DNA from: Advenella faeciporci
Lineage (GTDB): Bacteria; Pseudomonadota; Gammaproteobacteria; Burkholderiales; Burkholderiaceae_B
Direction of reading: 5' to 3'
NCBI RefSeq assembly: GCF_014652395.1
Contig: NZ_BMYS01000003.1
Coordinates: 613 to 64,612, forward strand
DNA: 64,000 nucleotides
The notes beneath the pieces were generated by a model. It searched no databases. It was not told the DNA's origin and worked only from the letters and a program-made list of their open reading frames with translations. Below, piece after piece: positions 1-7,587 of this stretch (positions are counted from its first letter, which is position 1; each line of letters begins with the position of its first letter). The translations under genes and the position numbers were made by a program.

Positions 1-20
1 AAAACACCATTGAGCAATAA

Positions 21-56
21 AAAAGGACAAACAGTTAAAACAACTGCTGCCCTTTT
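21..56. terminator. Intrinsic terminator, probably for folE
   Basis: Imperfect hairpin with arms AAAAGG/CCTTTT, CA/TG and CAGTT/AACTG around the loop AAAAC. Read on the minus strand it follows the folE stop by about 45 bases and runs into TTTTTTATT, as expected for Rho-independent termination. On the plus strand it is followed by a T-rich tract, so it may also end a gene lying left of the window. Confidence 0.7.
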
Positions 57-101
57 CTTTCTTTTCCTTAATAAGCCCATTCACAAATGAACTTGATGTG
101 A

Positions 102-803
102 TTAATTTCTACGGTTACCGTTCATCAATGACAAAAACTCTTTTCTCAGGTCTGAGTCTTTTAAAAATGAACCACGCATGACACTATTAATCATTTTTGA
201 TCCCATATCTTTGACGCCACGCCATTGCATGCAGAAATGATCAGCTTCCATGACAACTGCCAGGCCATCAGGATTCATTTTCTTGACCAGTAAATCGGCA
301 ATTTGTGTAATGGCTTCCTCCTGGATCTGCGGGCGCTCCATTACCCAGGAAATAAGGCGGGCATATTTGGATAAGCCAATTAAATTTGATTTTTCATTAG
401 GCATGATACCCACCCACACTTTTCCCATAATAGGACACAGGTGATGAGAACAAGCACTACGAACCTGAATAGGCCCAACAATAATCAACTCACTTAATTT
501 TTCCACGTTGGGAAATTCAGTGGTGTCGGGCATGGTCTGATAACGGCCTGCAAACACTTCCTTGATAAACATTTTAGCAACCCGCTTCGCCGTTTCATTG
601 GTGTTGTGGTCTCTTTCTGTATCTATGACCAGGCTTTTAAGCACCTCTTTTAATTTTTCCTGGACTTCCTGCTGCAACAGATCCAGCTCACCGGGATTAA
701 TATAGGCCGAAATATTGTCATTGGCATGATAGCGTGCACCAGCCAGTTCGATACGTTTGCGAATATGATTGGAAATATAACTTGAATCTTGTGAGTCACT
801 CAC
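102..803 (-). CDS. folE: GTP cyclohydrolase I (FolE type)
   Basis: Catalyses GTP to 7,8-dihydroneopterin triphosphate plus formate, the first step of folate/pterin synthesis, in the cytoplasm. The 233-residue protein shows the FolE zinc site as C118, H121 and C191, with H120 as the expected catalytic histidine; the guanine-binding Glu region QIQEE lies near 159-163. The usual motif CEHHLLP reads CSHHLCP here, so Glu is replaced by Ser and an extra Cys (C123) follows; this marks a divergent FolE branch. Translation starts at a GTG preceded by AAAGGA about six bases upstream. It stands alone, divergent from rng. A second, unrelated enzyme for the same reaction (FolE2) is at 46272-47069. Family certain; the exact subfamily is inference. 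Confidence 0.93.
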   Translation of the reverse strand: MSDSQDSSYISNHIRKRIELAGARYHANDNISAYINPGELDLLQQEVQEKLKEVLKSLVIDTERDHNTNETAKRVAKMFIKEVFAGRYQTMPDTTEFPNVEKLSELIIVGPIQVRSACSHHLCPIMGKVWVGIMPNEKSNLIGLSKYARLISWVMERPQIQEEAITQIADLLVKKMNPDGLAVVMEADHFCMQWRGVKDMGSKMINSVMRGSFLKDSDLRKEFLSLMNGNRRN

Positions 804-942
804 CGCAAAATCCTTTCTTTATGGGTTACACCGTATTCTGAATGTTAGTTTTTAACATACTTCAACTTTGGCATGTTCTCATGATAAGCTCATATAGAAT
901 ATACGTCCTCCAAATAATACGCCAGACCAAGAGAAAACAAAC

Positions 943-2406
943 ATGAGCGAACAAATATTAATCAACGTCACGCCCTTTGAAACACGCGTCGCATTAATCG
1001 AACTGGGAGCTGCCCAGGAAATACATATAGAACGCACCAGCCAAAGAGGTAAAGTTGGTAATATTTATTTGGGCAAGGTTGTACGCGTATTACCAGGAAT
1101 GCAAAGTGCCTTTATTGATATTGGGCTGGATAAAGCCGCATTTATTCATATTGCCGACCTGCGCGAAAACCGCTCTTTACGAAATACCGGTATCGCCTAC
1201 ACGCAAATAGAAAAATTACTGTTTGAAGGTCAATCTTTATTGGTGCAGGTTATTAAAGACCCTTTGGGCACCAAAGGCGCACGCCTGTCCAACCAGATCA
1301 GCATTGCCGGACGCATGCTGGTATACCTGCCCCATGAACAGCATATTGGCATTTCCCAGAAAATTGAATCGGAAGAGGAACGAAACAGCCTGAAAGAACG
1401 GGTTATCTCTTTGATGAACCCCAATGAAAAAGGCGGTTTTATTGTACGCACCCAGGCCGAAGGTGCCACCGATGATGAAATAAAGAAAGACCAGGAATAC
1501 CTGAACCTGCGTTGGTCCATGATTAAAGAGGCCGTCCAGAAGCAATCGGCACCCGCCCTTCTTTATGAGGACTTGACGCTGGCCCAGCGGGTATTGCGTG
1601 ATATGGTGACTCCCGAGACCAGATCCATCGAGATTGATTCGCGCAGCACTACCCAGGCCCTGCTTGAGTGGGCATCAATTTACACACCGTCAATCATAGG
1701 GAAAATAAAACATTATGCCGGTGAACGTCCATTATTTGAAACCGCCTATGTCGACGAGGAAATCAACAATGCCCTTTCACGACGCGTTAACCTGAAGTCT
1801 GGCGGCTACCTGATCATAGACCAGACCGAAGCACTGACCAGCATAGACGTGAACACCGGTGGGTTTATTGGTGGGCGAAATTTTAACGACACCATTTTCA
1901 AAACCAACCTTGAAGCTGCGGTAGCCATTGCCCGCCAGCTTCGCCTGCGTAACCTGGGTGGCATAATCATTATCGACTTCATCGATATGGACAATAAAGA
2001 ACACCAGGATGCCATTTTGGCCGAGCTGCAGAAAGCGCTTGATAAAGACCGCACCAAAACAACGCTTAACGGTTTTTCCCAGCTGGGGCTGGTTGAAATG
2101 ACCCGAAAACGCACCCGGGACTCGTTGGCACACCAGCTATGTGAACCCTGCCCAACCTGCCAGGCCAAGGGTTCGGTGCAAACGGCAAGAACCGTTTGCT
2201 ATAACATTTTGCGGGAAATCCTGCGCGAGGCCAAACAATTCAACCCCAAAGAGTTTCGTTTAATTGCCTCACAAAGCATTATTGACCTGTTTCTTGAAGA
2301 AGAAAGTCATTATTTGGCCACGCTGGGTGATTTTATTGGCAAACCCATTACCCTTGAGGTTGACAATACCTACACGCAGGAAATGTATGACATTGTATTA
2401 ATGTAG
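943..2406 (+). CDS. rng: Ribonuclease G
   Basis: Endoribonuclease of the RNase E/G family, which matures 16S rRNA 5' ends and decays mRNA. The 487-residue length matches RNase G and lacks the long C-terminal degradosome scaffold of RNase E. An S1 domain lies at about residues 35-105. The DNase I-like catalytic part carries D302 (in SIDVNTGG) and D345 (in IIIIDFIDMD), the two magnesium ligands of the family. The zinc-link motif CEPCPTC follows near residue 400. An AAGAG sequence precedes the ATG. The usual upstream maf gene is absent; folE is divergent and a small unknown gene converges from the other side, with stops only a few bases apart. Confidence 0.97.
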   Translation: MSEQILINVTPFETRVALIELGAAQEIHIERTSQRGKVGNIYLGKVVRVLPGMQSAFIDIGLDKAAFIHIADLRENRSLRNTGIAYTQIEKLLFEGQSLLVQVIKDPLGTKGARLSNQISIAGRMLVYLPHEQHIGISQKIESEEERNSLKERVISLMNPNEKGGFIVRTQAEGATDDEIKKDQEYLNLRWSMIKEAVQKQSAPALLYEDLTLAQRVLRDMVTPETRSIEIDSRSTTQALLEWASIYTPSIIGKIKHYAGERPLFETAYVDEEINNALSRRVNLKSGGYLIIDQTEALTSIDVNTGGFIGGRNFNDTIFKTNLEAAVAIARQLRLRNLGGIIIIDFIDMDNKEHQDAILAELQKALDKDRTKTTLNGFSQLGLVEMTRKRTRDSLAHQLCEPCPTCQAKGSVQTARTVCYNILREILREAKQFNPKEFRLIASQSIIDLFLEEESHYLATLGDFIGKPITLEVDNTYTQEMYDIVLM

Positions 2407-2411
2407 GCTGC

Positions 2412-2774
2412 TTAACCATGCCCGGGCCTGACCCGGGATTGCATCTTGATGATCCTGTCTTCAAGGTGCGGGGAAGTTTGCAACGCAATCAACGGCGTTT
2501 TTGAGTCTTCATTTTGTTCCAGGCGCAAAATAATGCTCTGGCCCTCAAAGGTTTCAGGATCCGCCTCTATATCAATATATTTTTGCAAAAGGTCGTCTAT
2601 GGACTTTTGCGCTTGCGCAAGGTAATAGTCCAGCGTATCTTCTGTTGCATTCTTGAAAGCATTTTCGATGGTTTTGGACAAGTCCCAGGTAAAAAACATT
2701 AAGGCGTTAGGGCCCTTTACCGAGGGGTGTTCGTAACCCCATGAAGAAATTTCATGCTGTGCTTTTTCTGTCAT
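2412..2774 (-). CDS. Small conserved-looking protein of unknown function
   Basis: I do not recognise this 120-residue protein. It has no signal peptide or membrane segment. It is acidic in the middle (an EADPETFEGQ stretch near 70-80) with probable helices around residues 30-65, and ends in the basic tail RVRPGHG. It sits between rng (convergent, 5 bases between stops) and msbA (same strand, about 70 bases downstream), so it could be the first gene of an msbA transcript. Codon use resembles its neighbours, which supports a real gene. A structured protein with no enzyme motif, possibly a small binding protein, is all that can be said. Confidence 0.7.
   Translation of the reverse strand: MTEKAQHEISSWGYEHPSVKGPNALMFFTWDLSKTIENAFKNATEDTLDYYLAQAQKSIDDLLQKYIDIEADPETFEGQSIILRLEQNEDSKTPLIALQTSPHLEDRIIKMQSRVRPGHG
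2421..2437. terminator. GC-rich hairpin after rng
   Basis: Two CCGGG-type palindromes (CCCGGG) five bases apart can pair into a six-bp hairpin just after the rng stop, overlapping the last codons of the opposing gene. No U-tract follows on the plus strand, so it may only stabilise the rng 3' end. Confidence 0.35.
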
Positions 2775-2843
2775 TTATCTACCGTAAATAAAATATAAAT
2801 TAGTTGCGTGTAACGCGTGAAAGTATAAAACAATGATTTTCAA

Positions 2844-4619
2844 TTAATCTTCACGAAACTGCATCTGATATAACGTGGCGTACAAACCGCCTTTTCTCAA
2901 GAGCTCATCATGAGTGCCCGACTCGACAATCCGCCCATGGTCAAGCACAACAATGCAATTGGCATTTTGTACCGTTGATAAACGGTGTGCAATGACAAAA
3001 GTTGTCCGCCCCTCCATGAGCAGGTCAAGCGAAGCCTGCACCTGACGCTCAGACTCGTTATCCAGGGCAGAAGTGGCTTCATCAAGGATAAGAATAGGGG
3101 CATTTTTGATTAATGCCCTGGCAATGGCCAGGCGTTGTCGCTGTCCGCCCGAAAGCCATGCACCATTTTCACCAATATCGGTTTGCAAACCATTAGGCAA
3201 AGACTTGACGAACTCCAGCAGATTGGCTGCCTTGAGAGCCTCTGTTATTTGTGACTCGGTGGCATTACGATACGAACCGTACGCCACGTTTTGCGCAATT
3301 GAACCATCAAAAAGCACCACATTCTGGCTGACCAGCGATAAATTGTTCCGTAAGCTTTTCAGGGTGACTTCAGCAATATCGTAACCGTTTATAGTGATGC
3401 AACCCGCACTGGGCTCGATAAACCGGGGAATCATATTGGCCAGCGTGGTTTTACCGCTTCCAGAGCGCCCCACAAAAGCAATCGTTTCACCCGATTTAAC
3501 CGTTAATGAAATATTGGACAGCGTATCACGTTCAGCTTCCGGAAAACGAAAACAAACATCCTTGAATTCAATCACGGCATCATTATTGATTTTCAACTCA
3601 TGCTTGCCCTGATCTTTTTCCTGGGAACCGTCAATCAGCGAGAAGACACTTTCGGCGGCAATGAGCATTTTTTGCGCTTTGGAAGCCACATTGGTCAATC
3701 GTTTGATTGGATCAAAAATTTGTGCCAAGGCAGTAACAAATGCCACAAAAGCGCCAACCGTCAAGGTGCCCGCATTACCCTGATATAAAGCGGTTGCAAT
3801 AACGGCGGCAACCGCAAACGAAATGCATAACTGCGTCAGGGGCGTCATGGCGGCATCGGCTGAAGCCTTTCTCATGGCAAACTTCCTTAGGGCCGCATTC
3901 ACCACTGAAAAACGGGACTGCTCGTATTCATAACCATCAAAGAGCTTGACCACCCGCTGGCCTTCAATACCCTCTTTCACCACGTGGGTCAACTGGGCAT
4001 TCATATTAATTGTTTGCCGATTAATACGGCGCAGGCGCTTGGTGAAGTAGCGAGCCACCATAATGGACAAAGGGAGAATCAGAAAAATGATCAGACTAAG
4101 CTGCCAGGACAAGTACAGCAGCATCCCCAGCAGGGCAAGCACCACAAAGGCCTCTCGCACAATAATGGTAAAAACTTCTGTTGCATAATCAGTTACATCA
4201 CCGGCATCAATCGTAAAACGGTTCATCAATCGCCCGGTGTCACCCTTCTGGAATTCGCGATCTGGCAAAGTCAGCAAGCGCTTGTACATATCGGATCGCA
4301 TCCCAAGCAATACATTGTTGGCGATCCAGGCCAGCAGGTAACTGCTAAGAAAGTTGCAAATTCCACGCACCAGAAAAAGGCTCACAATGGCAAGCGGCAT
4401 TAACCATATAAAATACGATTTAGCTCCCGTAAAACCCTCATCCAGCAAAGGTTTCATAATATAAGCCATCGCTGGCTGTGTAGCCGCCCCAAAGGCCACG
4501 AACACCATGGCAACAGCAAGTGCTTTCCAGTACACGCCCACCCGCTTGTAAATTTTTCTCCATAGTTCCGGATTTACCGCATGGGTACCTTCCCGATGCT
4601 TTTGCTCGAATAAACTCAA
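2844..4619 (-). CDS. msbA: Lipid A export ATP-binding/permease protein MsbA
   Basis: Homodimeric ABC exporter that flips lipid A-core across the inner membrane. The 591-residue half-transporter has a six-helix type 1 exporter domain (about 30-330) fused to an ATPase domain: Walker A GRSGSGKTT near 385, ABC signature LSGGQRQR near 485, Walker B ILILDEATSALD near 510 and the switch histidine in VIAHRLSTV near 540. Length and architecture match MsbA rather than a bacteriocin or drug exporter, and LPS-type genes surround it. The start is a TTG preceded by an AGAGAG Shine-Dalgarno six bases upstream. It is divergent from the GT9 gene across a dyad-containing spacer. Confidence 0.92.
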   Translation of the reverse strand: MSLFEQKHREGTHAVNPELWRKIYKRVGVYWKALAVAMVFVAFGAATQPAMAYIMKPLLDEGFTGAKSYFIWLMPLAIVSLFLVRGICNFLSSYLLAWIANNVLLGMRSDMYKRLLTLPDREFQKGDTGRLMNRFTIDAGDVTDYATEVFTIIVREAFVVLALLGMLLYLSWQLSLIIFLILPLSIMVARYFTKRLRRINRQTINMNAQLTHVVKEGIEGQRVVKLFDGYEYEQSRFSVVNAALRKFAMRKASADAAMTPLTQLCISFAVAAVIATALYQGNAGTLTVGAFVAFVTALAQIFDPIKRLTNVASKAQKMLIAAESVFSLIDGSQEKDQGKHELKINNDAVIEFKDVCFRFPEAERDTLSNISLTVKSGETIAFVGRSGSGKTTLANMIPRFIEPSAGCITINGYDIAEVTLKSLRNNLSLVSQNVVLFDGSIAQNVAYGSYRNATESQITEALKAANLLEFVKSLPNGLQTDIGENGAWLSGGQRQRLAIARALIKNAPILILDEATSALDNESERQVQASLDLLMEGRTTFVIAHRLSTVQNANCIVVLDHGRIVESGTHDELLRKGGLYATLYQMQFRED

Positions 4620-4666
4620 GGAATACTCTCTTGTTAACCTGTCAAGTTTGGGATTTTAACGGTTTC

Positions 4667-4694
4667 AACATAAACATGCAGAAAAGTTTATGTT
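4667..4694. promoter_or_regulatory. Operator-like inverted repeat between msbA and GT9 gene
   Basis: Perfect nine-base arms AACATAAAC and GTTTATGTT separated by ten bases, in the roughly 100-base divergent spacer. The spacing of arm centres is about two helical turns, as for a dimeric regulator. It covers the first possible ATG (4690) of the GT9 reading frame, which argues that translation starts later. The regulator is unknown. Confidence 0.4.
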
Positions 4695-4722
4695 TTATGG
4701 CAATCAGGATAAAATCCATCAA

Positions 4723-5685
4723 ATGAAAAATATATCTAGAATTTATTTGCGGCTGCCAAACTGGATTGGCGATGTCTGCATGAGCCTGCCAAGTCTGTAT
4801 GCCGTCCTGAATACCGGCTGTGAAGTGATTGTCTGTGCAAAACCATGGGCTGAAAGCCTGCTTAAGGGCATTGTGGGCATACAGTTCCTGAGCCTGAGCG
4901 GACACTGGAATAAAGACAGGGAAATTATCAAGTCACATAAAAAAAACAATCCGGTAAAAGGTAAATCGGTGGGACTTTTATTACCCGATTCGCTAACCAG
5001 CGCCTTGACGTTCAGGCTGGCAGGACTTTCTTCGGCCGGTTACAAAGACGATGGCCGCTCTCTTCTATTAAAGTGGCCTTTTGACAAACCGCCCAAAAGC
5101 CTGCATGCGGTTGAGTCATGGTACCACCTGACTCATTGCGCCTTGCATAAATGGCATTTCAAGTCTGCCGCCAACCCTGAAACAACGCTTGTTTTGCCGC
5201 TGGATGACGGTGATACGAAAAAAGCAGATATCCTGCTACAAGAACATCGACTGAATGACAGGAAATTCATTCTGATTGCCCCTACCGCAACAGGCAAACA
5301 CAAAGGCAAAGACAAGGTTTGGCCAAAATTTTCGGCATATACCCGAAATTTGCAGGCACTGGGATATACGGTTGTCATGTGTCCGCCCCCCAATGAACGG
5401 GAAGCCGCTTTCAGGAATGCCCCTGATGCCCTGTGCCTGCCTGCCGTTGGCCTGGGGGTGTTTGTTGCCCTCATCAGCAAGGCCGCCCTGGTTGTCTGCA
5501 ACGACTCGGGTGTTTCTCATCTTGCCTCATTAACCAGAACACCTCAAATCACCCTGATTGGCGTTACCGACCCGAAACGCACCGGACCCTGGTCTACAAC
5601 CGCGCATATATGTGGCAGCATGGGTCACTGGCCTGAACTTGACGCTGTCATCAAGCTGAGCACGTCCATCCTTACCCCCTCTTGA
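4723..5685 (+). CDS. Glycosyltransferase family 9 (heptosyltransferase-like)
   Basis: Likely transfers heptose from ADP-heptose to the LPS inner core at the cytoplasmic face of the inner membrane. The N-terminus IYLRLPNWIGDVCMSLPSL matches the GT9 opening loop of WaaF/WaaC (xxPNWIGDxxM). The C-terminal half has LIAPTATGKHKGK and the ADP-heptose-binding region VCNDSGVSHLASL near 265-275. I start at 4723 (320 residues) because the family starts there, AGGAT lies upstream, and the earlier ATG at 4690 falls in an inverted repeat. It is followed after 7 bases by the DUF218 gene, so both are probably cotranscribed. WaaF versus WaaC or another core heptosyltransferase cannot be settled. Confidence 0.82.
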   Translation: MKNISRIYLRLPNWIGDVCMSLPSLYAVLNTGCEVIVCAKPWAESLLKGIVGIQFLSLSGHWNKDREIIKSHKKNNPVKGKSVGLLLPDSLTSALTFRLAGLSSAGYKDDGRSLLLKWPFDKPPKSLHAVESWYHLTHCALHKWHFKSAANPETTLVLPLDDGDTKKADILLQEHRLNDRKFILIAPTATGKHKGKDKVWPKFSAYTRNLQALGYTVVMCPPPNEREAAFRNAPDALCLPAVGLGVFVALISKAALVVCNDSGVSHLASLTRTPQITLIGVTDPKRTGPWSTTAHICGSMGHWPELDAVIKLSTSILTPS

Positions 5686-5692
5686 ACAAAGC

Positions 5693-6454
5693 ATGAAAAG
5701 CTATCTCATTTCACTTATTATTCCGCTGAATTTATGCGTTTTCCTGGTTATTTCCGGTGCGGTGCTGATTTTACTGAAACGAAGGAAAACGGGTGTCTTC
5801 CTGTGCTTTGGCGGACTGTCCTGGCTCTTGCTCTGGTCTTTGCCCATTACCTCACTGATTTTAGGGGGAATACTGGAAAACCGTTACCCGCATCGAAGTA
5901 TTGACTCGATTCCCCCTGCGCAGGCAATTGTTGTCCTGGGCGGTAACACAGCCAACAACCGGGAAAACTGGTTCCAGGAACTTAGTGACAATCCATCAAC
6001 CCATTCACGGGTTGATACGGCCAGTGAACTGTATCACGCCAACAAAGCACCTAAAATTATTGTATCTGGCGGCGCGCTTGCCGGAGAGGTTAGCGAAGCC
6101 AAAGGCATGGCGGCGAAGCTGGCAGGAAAAGGCGTGCCAAAATCCGCCATCATGCTTGAAAACAACAGCAAAACCACTTATGAAAATGCCGAATTTACAG
6201 CCAATGAATTAATTCGTAACAAGATCAAATCAATTATTCTGGTCACTTCCGCCCTTCATACCCCCAGATCAATGGCCGTCTTTGACAGATACAATCTGGC
6301 AGTGACCCCGGCCCCCAATCCTCCCCAAATCACCATTCCCGATGATCCCGATTTCATTCTTTTGCTGCCCAATGCCAGAGCGCTTCATGCCAGCCGATCA
6401 ATTATCAAGGAATATCTGGGGTTAATTGTTTACTGGCTGCGTGGCTGGGTATAA
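5693..6454 (+). CDS. YdcF/ElyC family (DUF218) membrane protein
   Basis: A 253-residue protein with two N-terminal membrane helices (about 5-28 and 35-58) followed by a DUF218 domain: AIVVLGGNT, a central IIVSGG motif, ENNSKTTYENA near 160-170 and IILVTSALHTPRS near 180-195. In E. coli the related ElyC affects peptidoglycan assembly and lipid-carrier use. Its exact reaction is not known. Its position directly after a heptosyltransferase-like gene supports an envelope role. The 3' end overlaps the convergent GT4 gene by 25 bases with no space for a terminator. Confidence 0.83.
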   Translation: MKSYLISLIIPLNLCVFLVISGAVLILLKRRKTGVFLCFGGLSWLLLWSLPITSLILGGILENRYPHRSIDSIPPAQAIVVLGGNTANNRENWFQELSDNPSTHSRVDTASELYHANKAPKIIVSGGALAGEVSEAKGMAAKLAGKGVPKSAIMLENNSKTTYENAEFTANELIRNKIKSIILVTSALHTPRSMAVFDRYNLAVTPAPNPPQITIPDDPDFILLLPNARALHASRSIIKEYLGLIVYWLRGWV

Positions 6455-7587
6455 CTGCCTGTCTTGCCACTTCGTTCGGCCAGCCAAATACGATAAGCCG
6501 TTTCCGTATCAAGGGCCAGCTTTTCAGTAGAGAACCCGCCTTCATCATAAAGCCACTGATGGGCTGCCGCGCTCATTTTCTGTCTTAACACCGGATCGGC
6601 AATCAGGCGCTCCAGGGCATTTCCAAGGGCCTCACGGTCTTTGCCGGGGACCAGAATGCCGGTTTCACCATCCTTGAACATTTCGGCAACACCGCCGACA
6701 TCGGTCCCTATAACCGGCAAACCACTCATTTGGGCTTCAACATAAACCGTACCTGAGGCCTCTTGCTCTGTGGCCAAGGCAAAAATATCACTGCCAGCCA
6801 ATAAATTGGGCACATCCTTTCGATACCCCATCAAATGAACCCGGCTTGCCACTTTTTTCTCCTTGATAAAAGCCACCACCTGTTCATACGTGGGCGATCC
6901 CGCCCCCACCAGCACCAGATGCAAATCGGGATATTTTTCAAACAAAGGCAGCATGGTGTCAATCAGAAAAACATGGCCTTTTTTCTGGCGCATGACGGCA
7001 ACACAAATCACGACAACCGCACTATTTGACAGACTTAACTCCTGACGCAAGGTAGATTGTTCGACAGGCTCGGGGGTAGCGACAGGCGAATAAATTGTTC
7101 TTACCTTATGCTCGGGCACCCCTTTTTCCAAAACCATGTTTCTCACATGATTGCTAACCGTGGAAATACGGTGCGGCAACCAACTGTATGACAGCAACGA
7201 ACCGATAGGTGCCGCCAGGTGCCGGGTTCGTACAATCAGTGGTGTTCCGGCCAGCCTGGCGCCCAATGCCGCAATCAGGGTATCTTTCCGGCTATGGGTA
7301 TTGAGCACGTCAAACTTGCCCTGCTTCAGGATTTTCCTGAACTTAAGCACACCCCTGACAAAATTGCCCAGCCCCCCCATTGGCACGGTATGCACGGTAA
7401 AGCCCAAGGCCCGCATGCGTTCCACCAACTGAGCCTCGGGGCGGCAAGCCAATTCAAGATGGTGACCCCGTTCACGCATGGCCAGCATTTCCTTGAGAAT
7501 GCGGTGTTCCTGCCCACCAAAAGAGACTGCCGCCTCGGAATGAAGGATTCTTAACGGCTGATCCGTCAGTGATTGTTGATGACTCAT
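6430..7587 (-). CDS. Glycosyltransferase family 4
   Basis: A 385-residue GT-B fold enzyme using a nucleotide-sugar donor. The N-terminal acceptor half has ILHSEAAVSFGGQEHR with the glycine loop, and the C-terminal half has the donor site region ASGTVYVEAQMSGLPVIGT and the EX7E-type motif around residue 275-285. It is probably involved in LPS core or another surface glycan. The start codon overlaps the dnaE stop as ATGA, so it is translationally coupled to dnaE. Acceptor and sugar cannot be inferred from sequence alone. Confidence 0.85.
   Translation of the reverse strand: MSHQQSLTDQPLRILHSEAAVSFGGQEHRILKEMLAMRERGHHLELACRPEAQLVERMRALGFTVHTVPMGGLGNFVRGVLKFRKILKQGKFDVLNTHSRKDTLIAALGARLAGTPLIVRTRHLAAPIGSLLSYSWLPHRISTVSNHVRNMVLEKGVPEHKVRTIYSPVATPEPVEQSTLRQELSLSNSAVVVICVAVMRQKKGHVFLIDTMLPLFEKYPDLHLVLVGAGSPTYEQVVAFIKEKKVASRVHLMGYRKDVPNLLAGSDIFALATEQEASGTVYVEAQMSGLPVIGTDVGGVAEMFKDGETGILVPGKDREALGNALERLIADPVLRQKMSAAAHQWLYDEGGFSTEKLALDTETAYRIWLAERSGKTGSYTQPRSQ

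Noticed and set aside
4690-4722. Earlier ATG for the GT9 gene
   Set aside because: It falls inside the nine-base inverted repeat and adds 11 residues not found in the family.
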